A stretch of 64,000 nt of DNA from Numida meleagris (Eukaryota > Chordata > Aves > Galliformes > Numididae): NCBI RefSeq assembly GCF_002078875.1, contig NC_034415.1, positions 24,095,381 to 24,159,380 of the forward strand. The letters run 5' to 3'. Position numbers and translations under genes: made by a program. Positions 61,001-64,000 of this stretch are shown here, one piece after another (position 1 is the first letter of the stretch; each line of letters opens with the position of its first letter). The notes beneath the pieces were generated by a model. It was not told the DNA's origin, did not search any database, and saw only the letters and a list, made by a program, of their open reading frames with translations.

Positions 61001-63133
61001 TCTGTAAGCAGACTCAGTGTAGTTAATTTCATTACAACTACACAGGTTTGAAATGTTTTTACTTATCAACCAACAAAGTTCCACGTTACTTTAGTAGAGC
61101 CTTAATATTCAAATAAAGGATGTTGGCCTTCTCAGACACCACGGATGCAAAGCCATCTGAAATTACCCCAGACTGATTTTGGAAACCCCCAACTTCCTAG
61201 CTACGTTAAATCAGTCAAACACACATGGGAAGGGGAAAAGAAAATCTGAGACAACTGCAAGCTCAACTGTGGGTCAAGCGTGACTGCTTCTGATACTCTG
61301 CTTGAGGTCTACAGCAGCAAAGGACCAGCCTGCATACTTCTCCTGCTGGTGTAAGTAATTATCTCACTGCAGGTGGTAACTGTACCCTCCCATCCACCCA
61401 CCCCGTACTCATTTTCACTTCCTCATACTACATCTAAACACATTCAGAACACTTAGGATTTGTTAGGACTTCTCATAACCATAAAATGCCAAGAATTAGG
61501 GCCTATATTTAAGAAATTATCTTCAGGCTTGTTTGACTTTCTAAAATTACTCTTATTCAACCCACCCTCCTCCCACTCCCCAAAAAAGAAACGCTCACAT
61601 ACATGGTCAACAACAACAGAAAACGCTTCCTCAATTTAACCACTAATGCAAGTTGTAGTCACAATGGTTTTAAGGACAGCGGCAATTTTTCTGCTTCTGT
61701 CAACAATAACACATTTCTGTTTAGTTCCTCTTCCACGTGACCAAAAAACTCAACTAATTCCACAATGACAGGATTACACAGCCTGTAAGCAATCATGTTT
61801 TACTGCAGAATGCACTACAGCAGATACTCCTCCCCTCTCCCCACATGAAGAGCCAGAACAGCCCGTACCCATACAACAGCCCATGGAATCAGTTACTGCT
61901 CTGTGCATACTTTTTTTCCTCTGCAGCACGGGGACGTTTCAAACTTGAAATGACTGAGGATTTCCTCAAAAGCCAGCTCCACGGGGGAATAACTGCAAAC
62001 TGAGCAGCCTTGCTCAGAACTTTATAATTGCCTTATGCGTGCTTCGGTGAGTCACGCTTATTTAGCAGCTTGTTCTTTGTTAAAATAAACGTGAGAATCG
62101 ATGGCGGGATTGAAGCACCGCAGCAACCAGCACGGGTGCCGAGGCGGCCTCAGGCCTGCCGGGTCGGAATGAAATGTCCCCCTGTCCCTGCTGCATAAAA
62201 TAGCCCCGCTAGCAGTTTATCACCCATCGAACCCCTAGGGAATCCAGAGGTGGTCCCAATCGTAGAGAAGTAATTCTACCGTCACCAGGTAGAGAATTCC
62301 AGTGACAAAGAGATACACGCGAAGCGGGATCAGTAAATGACGCCAAAATTCTCCGAGTTTTAAGGCCATCATCCACACAGCCCCTCACCGCGAGGCGCTC
62401 CTACAGCCAGCACGCCAAAGCGGCGTCCCCATGGCACGCAGGTAGCCGAAAATGAGGTAACGCGCCTTCCACACAAGTACCTCTGGAGCTAATCCGTCGC
62501 CGGAACATCAGAACACCAGGCACAGCCCACGGCCCCTCCCGAGCTCCGTCGGAGTCGCACAGCCCGCGGGCACTGCCACCAGACCCCGGGCCACCGCCTC
62601 GGAGCCCTCCGCGAACGCTGCCCTGCCCCACGGCTCCGCCAGCCGCCCTCGCCATCCGCGGGGAGGGCTTGGGGTTTGTTTTCCGTTTGTTCTGTTGAAG
62701 CCAGCCGCTCTTTCCCCGAGACAAAAGCCCAACCGCGCTGACAGCCGCCGCAGCCCTCTGCGGGCCGCTCCCTGGCCGAGGGACGCCGGGGGCCGTGCCC
62801 AGGCCGCGGGCAGCGGCACCTGCAGCCGCGTGGGGCCGTGTTGCGGAGCCGCGTTGCGGGGCCGGGGGCGCCCGGCCGGCTCGGGGCTTCCCGCCCGGCC
62901 CGCCCTCGCACCGCGCCGCGGCCGCCACCTGACAGCGCGGGGCCGTTAGCGCGGGGCTCGCACAAAGCCGCGGGCTGAGGCGGCGCCGAACCGCTCCTGG
63001 GGGCCGCGCCGCTCACTCCAGCCCCGGGCCCCGCTCCTCCGTCCCGGGAGGCGGCGGGCCTCGGCCCGAGGGAGGCGGGCGGCCCCCTCCCTGCGGCGAT
63101 AGGTACCTGTGTCAGGGAGAGGTGGGCGGCCAT
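21885..63133 (-). CDS. EPS15: EPS15, endocytic adaptor, complete spliced gene (25 coding exons, 918 aa)
   Basis: EPS15 is a cytosolic scaffold that binds AP-2, epsins and ubiquitinated receptors at the rim of clathrin-coated pits. The 25 exons listed separately total 2757 nt and join without a frame break. Domains in order: EH1 about residues 10-101, EH2 about 124-214, EH3 about 253-345, heptad coiled coil about 360-527, 14 DPF motifs between 621 and 851, an SH3 ligand PALPPK at 793-798, and ubiquitin-interacting motifs at about 874-889 and 902-914. The NPF-pocket tryptophan is present in every EH domain (W55, W167, W301). All introns are GT-AG. The start is the first in-frame ATG in a CpG island. 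The human protein is 896 aa by recollection; the extra length lies mainly in the EH2-EH3 linker. Identity is firm; exact isoform use is inferred. Confidence 0.97.
23933..24111 (-). CDS. EPS15: EPS15 coding exon 24 (residues 811-870, last DPF motifs)
   Basis: GG completes G811, then [20 protein letters not shown] and [20 protein letters not shown], then FANFST. DPF is at 828 and 849. The tripeptide at 822-824 is DSF where I recall DPF in human, so one motif appears lost. The acceptor ends CTAAG. Donor AGTACT|GTGAGT, 179 nt. Confidence 0.94.
26719..26881 (-). CDS. EPS15: EPS15 coding exon 23 (residues 757-811, SH3 ligand)
   Basis: Begins [20 protein letters not shown] (DPF at 761), then [26 protein letters not shown] at 793-798 corresponds to the published Crk SH3-binding site of Eps15. 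The acceptor ends CTCAAAG, an unusual AAAG acceptor rather than CAG/TAG. Donor CTCCCG|GTAAGA, 163 nt. Confidence 0.94.
27335..27411 (-). CDS. EPS15: EPS15 coding exon 22 (residues 731-756, DPF)
   Basis: CT completes A731, then [20 protein letters not shown] and STLSK. DPF is at 733 and FADFSTLSK is a well conserved EPS15-family block. Acceptor TATTTAG, donor TCAAAG|GTAATG, 77 nt. Confidence 0.95.
28482..28551 (-). CDS. EPS15: EPS15 coding exon 21 (residues 708-731, DPF)
   Basis: Encodes [20 protein letters not shown] and DDL, then one base of A731. DPF is at 715. The recalled mammalian counterpart is [11 protein letters not shown]. Acceptor TTTTAG, donor GATCTAG|GTAAAA, 70 nt. Confidence 0.94.
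29945..30081 (-). CDS. EPS15: EPS15 coding exon 20 (residues 662-707, five DPF motifs)
   Basis: Encodes [20 protein letters not shown], then [20 protein letters not shown] and NSNNTT, with DPF at 662, 667, 673, 687 and 695. This is the densest part of the AP-2-binding array. Acceptor TTTTAG, donor ACCACA|GTAAGC, 137 nt. Confidence 0.95.
30955..30990 (-). CDS. EPS15: EPS15 coding exon 19 (residues 650-661, DPF micro-exon)
   Basis: A 36-nt micro-exon: GT completes S650, then [11 protein letters not shown] and one base of D662. It gives two DPF motifs (651, 656). Acceptor AAACAG, donor AAATTG|GTGAGC. It was found by frame and motif continuity between exons 18 and 20 and matches the recalled [15 protein letters not shown]. 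Confidence 0.94.
31835..31850. repeat. Poly(T) tract, 16 T
   Basis: Uninterrupted (T)16 on the plus strand in EPS15 intron 18, about 190 bp from the (A)22 tract and of opposite sense. The facing A/T tracts could pair in RNA. Confidence 0.85.
32037..32058. repeat. Poly(A) tract, 22 A
   Basis: Uninterrupted (A)22 on the plus strand in EPS15 intron 18. No target-site duplication or retrocopy body was recognised upstream, so it is called a simple homopolymer. Confidence 0.9.
32256..32346 (-). CDS. EPS15: EPS15 coding exon 18 (residues 620-650, first DPF motifs)
   Basis: Encodes [20 protein letters not shown] and [10 protein letters not shown], with DPF at 621 and 645. These motifs bind the AP-2 alpha-appendage. 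The last base begins S650, completed by exon 19. Acceptor TTCTTCAG, donor TTGGCA|GTAAGT, 91 nt. Confidence 0.95.
32596..32673 (-). CDS. EPS15: EPS15 coding exon 17 (residues 594-619, divergent hinge)
   Basis: Encodes [20 protein letters not shown] and ASVTRK. Only the RxSPE core is recognisable against mammalian EPS15, where I recall about ten more residues in this interval. Acceptor GCATAG, donor AGAAAA|GTGAGT, 78 nt, phase 0 at both ends, so skipping would keep the frame. Confidence 0.88.
33167..33364 (-). CDS. EPS15: EPS15 coding exon 16 (residues 528-593)
   Basis: Begins [20 protein letters not shown] and contains [20 protein letters not shown] then NLNENAE, aligning with the recalled mammalian [25 protein letters not shown]. 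It is the low-complexity hinge between the coiled coil and the DPF region and is less conserved than its neighbours. Acceptor TTTACAG, donor TCCCCA|GTGAGT, 198 nt. Confidence 0.93.
34548..34745 (-). CDS. EPS15: EPS15 coding exon 15 (residues 462-527, coiled coil)
   Basis: Encodes [20 protein letters not shown], then [16 protein letters not shown] and [15 protein letters not shown], the last long coiled-coil block. Acceptor TGCTTTAG, donor AATTCA|GTAAGC, 198 nt, phase 0. Directly downstream in transcript sense is a T-rich/A-rich stretch (34440-34530) with no coding potential. Confidence 0.95.
35023..35041. repeat. (AT)n microsatellite
   Basis: About nine AT dinucleotides in EPS15 intron 14. 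Similar short AT runs occur at 20397-20414 (EPS15 3' UTR) and 23586-23599 (intron 24). Confidence 0.85.
35309..35470 (-). CDS. EPS15: EPS15 coding exon 14 (residues 408-461, coiled coil)
   Basis: Opens [20 protein letters not shown] and ends [10 protein letters not shown], a heptad-rich charged helix with Leu spacing typical of a coiled coil. Acceptor TTACAG, donor CACTTG|GTAAGG, 162 nt, phase 0 at both ends. Confidence 0.95.
39627..39699 (-). CDS. EPS15: EPS15 coding exon 13 (residues 383-407, coiled coil)
   Basis: The first G completes R383, then [20 protein letters not shown] and SEVQ, essentially the recalled mammalian sequence. Acceptor TTCTAG, donor GTCCAG|GTAAAT, 73 nt. It lies isolated between introns of 5.5 and 4.2 kb. 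Confidence 0.95.
45208..45293 (-). CDS. EPS15: EPS15 coding exon 12 (residues 355-383, coiled-coil start)
   Basis: Encodes [20 protein letters not shown] and NNEIVDLQ, then two bases of R383. [21 protein letters not shown] matches the start of the EPS15 coiled coil that drives oligomerisation and EPS15-intersectin contacts. Acceptor TTTCAG, donor CAGAG|GTAGGT, 86 nt. Confidence 0.95.
48884..49043 (-). CDS. EPS15: EPS15 coding exon 11 (residues 301-354, EH3 end)
   Basis: Its first G completes W301, then [20 protein letters not shown] and the [17 protein letters not shown] tail that ends the EH region. Acceptor TGTACAG, donor CAGAAG|GTAAGG, 160 nt. The split-tryptophan junction is consistent with exon 10. 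Confidence 0.95.
49402..49424. repeat. Poly(A) tract, 23 A
   Basis: Uninterrupted (A)23 on the plus strand in EPS15 intron 10, without a recognisable retroposed body next to it. Confidence 0.9.
49946..50091 (-). CDS. EPS15: EPS15 coding exon 10 (residues 253-301, EH3)
   Basis: Opens [16 protein letters not shown]271, D273, D275, G276, S279 and E282 make a canonical EF loop in [13 protein letters not shown]. The exon ends ALLAHI plus TG, the first two bases of the NPF-pocket tryptophan codon (W301). Acceptor CTTTAG, donor ATCTG|GTAGGG, 146 nt. Confidence 0.95.
51665..51865 (-). CDS. EPS15: EPS15 coding exon 9 (residues 186-252, EH2 end plus long linker)
   Basis: Begins [20 protein letters not shown], the end of EH2, and reaches SKRK at 211-214. 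It then continues for 38 residues (215-252), including [12 protein letters not shown] and AAKTPLTQ, before the next exon starts at the EH3 tryptophan. My recollection of mammalian EPS15 runs SKRKT straight into WVVSP, so the extra segment is unusual. It resembles the linker recalled for EPS15L1. Acceptor TTCAG, donor ACACAG|GTATAA, 201 nt, phase 0, open throughout. Confidence 0.93.
52153..52212 (-). CDS. EPS15: EPS15 coding exon 8 (residues 166-185, EH2 EF-hand)
   Basis: Encodes [21 protein letters not shown]167 is the NPF-pocket tryptophan. D171, D173, D175, G176, D179 and E182 form a canonical calcium-binding EF-hand loop, consistent with the known calcium-bound EH2 structure. Acceptor GGTAG, donor GCAGTT|GTAAGT, 60 nt. 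Confidence 0.96.
52663..52788 (-). CDS. EPS15: EPS15 coding exon 7 (residues 124-165, EH2)
   Basis: First two-thirds of EH2: [20 protein letters not shown], the [15 protein letters not shown] segment and VDILGR. Acceptor CTGCAG, donor GGACGA|GTAAGA, 126 nt, phase 0 at both ends. EH2 is the domain best known for binding NPF ligands such as epsin and stonin. Confidence 0.96.
53244..53309 (-). CDS. EPS15: EPS15 coding exon 6 (residues 102-123, EH1-EH2 linker)
   Basis: Encodes the linker into EH2: [18 protein letters not shown] followed by WAVK, matching the recalled human DTSSPLLISG...PWAVK. Acceptor CATTAG, donor GTTAAG|GTAAAC, 66 nt, phase 0 at both ends. Confidence 0.95.
53717..53812 (-). 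CDS. EPS15: EPS15 coding exon 5 (residues 70-101, EH1 end)
   Basis: Encodes [20 protein letters not shown] and then [12 protein letters not shown], the last EH1 helix and the proline-rich tail of the domain. Acceptor CCTGTAG, donor AGATTT|GTAAGA, 96 nt, phase 0 at both ends. Confidence 0.96.
54748..54795 (-). CDS. EPS15: EPS15 coding exon 4 (residues 54-69, EH1 NPF pocket)
   Basis: Encodes [17 protein letters not shown]55 is the conserved tryptophan of the NPF-peptide pocket. D59 and D61 begin a degenerate EF-hand loop that has Lys at the fifth position, so calcium binding here is doubtful. Acceptor TTTTAG, donor AAACAG|GTATGA, phase 0 at both ends. Confidence 0.96.
55144..55233 (-). CDS. 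EPS15: EPS15 coding exon 3 (residues 24-53, EH1)
   Basis: Encodes the EH1 core with [13 protein letters not shown] and [12 protein letters not shown], helices and first EF loop of the EH fold. Acceptor CCCCAG, donor GGAAAG|GTATTT, 90 nt, phase 0 at both ends. It is almost identical to the recalled mammalian EPS15 segment. Confidence 0.96.
56995..57036 (-). CDS. EPS15: EPS15 coding exon 2 (residues 10-23, EH1 start)
   Basis: Encodes [14 protein letters not shown], the opening of the first EH domain. Acceptor TTATAG and donor CGACAG|GTACGT. It is 42 nt long and in phase 0 at both ends. It is too short for an ORF scan and was found by matching the EH1 start between exons 1 and 3. Confidence 0.95.
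57037..63106. other. EPS15 intron 1
   Basis: About 6.1 kb. The 5' kilobase (from 62.1 kb upward) is CpG island; the rest is AT-rich with no recognised exon or transposon. It contains a (CAA)n tract near 59003-59017. Alternative first exons of EPS15 isoforms would be expected here or further downstream, but none could be identified. Confidence 0.6.
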
Positions 63134-63620
63134 GCTGCTTCCATCATGCACCGGCCGGGCCGCAGGAAGGACGCGCCGCGACCCAGCACTCGCTGCCCAA
63201 CTTCGGCAACTTCCCCGGACGGCCCCGGCCAAAACCCGGCACCGGATCTCCGCCCGCCCGCCGGCCCGGAGCCGGAGCCTCCGCCCGCAGATGGCAGCGG
63301 CAAAGCAAACCCGGGCGGCGGAGCGCAGCTGGAGCCGGAGCGCTGGAGGCGGCTGCAGAAAAAACCCGGAGCCGGATCTACGGGCTGACACGGATCGGAC
63401 CTGCTATGGTGGCCAAAAATTCGGCTCCCAGTCTTTCCCGTACCGCCCCCGCCGGCACTAATGCTTCACGCATTCCGAACCCCTGGCTCAGCCATCGCCT
63501 AGCTGGGAAGTCCGCAGACCAGAGCTGCAGCAGCTTTCGGACTTTGGTTGTGACAGAGTTGGGAACAGGGCCCAGGGGGAAGCGGAGTGGATCCGGCAAG
63601 GCGCGCTGAACTGACACATC
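62400..63620 (-). promoter_or_regulatory. CpG island promoter of EPS15
   Basis: Strongly GC- and CpG-rich DNA flanks coding exon 1, in sharp contrast with the AT-rich introns. CCGCCC (GC box in minus sense) occurs at 63250-63255 and 63281-63286, and a GATGGC YY1-like core at about 63290. No TATA box is apparent. The pattern is typical of a broad housekeeping promoter. The transcription start is not visible; it presumably lies upstream of 63147. Confidence 0.8.
63107..63133 (-). CDS. EPS15: EPS15 coding exon 1 (residues 1-9)
   Basis: Encodes MAAHLSLTQ, close to the recalled mammalian N-terminus MAAAAQLSLTQ. The ATG has G at +4 and is the first ATG in this frame, which stays open upstream past 63390. 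The donor reads ACACAG|GTACCT. The exon sits in a CpG island, as expected for the promoter-proximal exon of a housekeeping gene. Two out-of-frame ATGs lie 11-14 nt upstream (see findings). The 5' UTR boundary cannot be seen from sequence. Confidence 0.93.
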
Positions 63621-64000
63621 CCTCGGCAGGGTCAGCCCCGGCCTGTCTGCTCACAGGAGGGAAATGCCCACTGAGGAACCTGCTCCCTGCAAGGCTCTAG
63701 GTGAACAGTGGGTCCCTACAAGGAGGAAGCAGAAGAAACGGTGAGAAAACATGCCAGCAAGAGGAGCAGGTGGGAGTGCCGCATTCTCCCAGCATTTGAG
63801 AAACATTTGCGTGCGCACCAGCTAAAAAGGATGCCCCAGCGCTTGGTGTTGTGCCACAGGGCCTGGCCTCACACAGAACCTGCCCCTGTACCCGCACCCT
63901 CCCACTCAGCAGCTATTTTGTCCTCTTCTGACTGCTTTGCATGACCACAAAGTCATACATCAGGAACTGAGGGGGGAGGAAAAGCATTCTTATTTTTGTA
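63621..64000. other. Upstream flank of the EPS15 CpG island
   Basis: Moderate GC content falling away from the island. Short ORFs only; no exon or promoter of a divergent neighbour (OSBPL9 is expected on this side from human synteny) was recognised. Confidence 0.5.

Noticed and set aside
62489..63391. 300-codon minus-strand ORF containing EPS15 exon 1
   Set aside because: It starts at GTG and reads through the exon 1 donor into intron 1. Only MAAHLSLTQ is EPS15; the rest is open because the CpG island lacks stops.
1..64000. CRISPR arrays, tRNA or rRNA genes, prophage or ERV segments
   Set aside because: No regularly spaced repeats, cloverleaf sequences, LTRs or viral genes were recognised anywhere in the window.

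Overview
This window looks like a stretch of bird nuclear genome. It carries two spliced vertebrate genes in tandem on the minus strand: EPS15, complete from start codon to stop codon (63133 down to 21885), and the 5' end of TTC39A (16445 down to beyond the left edge). A truncated CR1 LINE of the avian/reptilian type at about 12293-12640, the low repeat load and the compact introns (about 0.25-6 kb) point to a bird, probably galliform. The species call is inference. No bacterial operon, CRISPR array, tRNA, rRNA or phage element was seen.

Layout from left to right. 1-6365: TTC39A intron, no exon recognised. 6366-6470: TTC39A coding exon with the family signature ALDLFLSNKFSDAL. 6471-16404: long first intron of TTC39A, with the CR1 copy and a small GC-rich patch near 8.5-8.7 kb. 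About 15.9-16.85 kb: CpG island and likely TTC39A promoter and first exon (16405-16445). About 16.9-19.05 kb: spacer between the genes. About 19.05-21.88 kb: EPS15 3' UTR, with one proximal and three clustered distal polyadenylation hexamers. 21885-63133: EPS15, 25 coding exons that join in frame into a 918-residue protein, all with GT donors and AG acceptors. About 62.4-63.6 kb: CpG island promoter of EPS15. 63.6-64 kb: upstream flank.

EPS15 is an endocytic scaffold of clathrin-coated pits. The predicted protein has three EH domains, a heptad coiled coil, an AP-2-binding region with 14 DPF motifs, a Crk-type SH3 ligand and two C-terminal ubiquitin-interacting motifs. TTC39A is a tetratricopeptide-repeat protein of poorly known function. 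The two genes share strand and neighbourhood, as I recall for human 1p32, but nothing in the sequence indicates joint function.

I found no new multi-gene system. The best leads are a 38-residue EH2-EH3 linker that I recall being absent from mammalian EPS15 but resembling the one in its paralogue EPS15L1, a short upstream ORF overlapping the EPS15 start, clustered poly(A) signals, and two signal-peptide-like ORFs that end exactly at consensus splice donors inside TTC39A territory.
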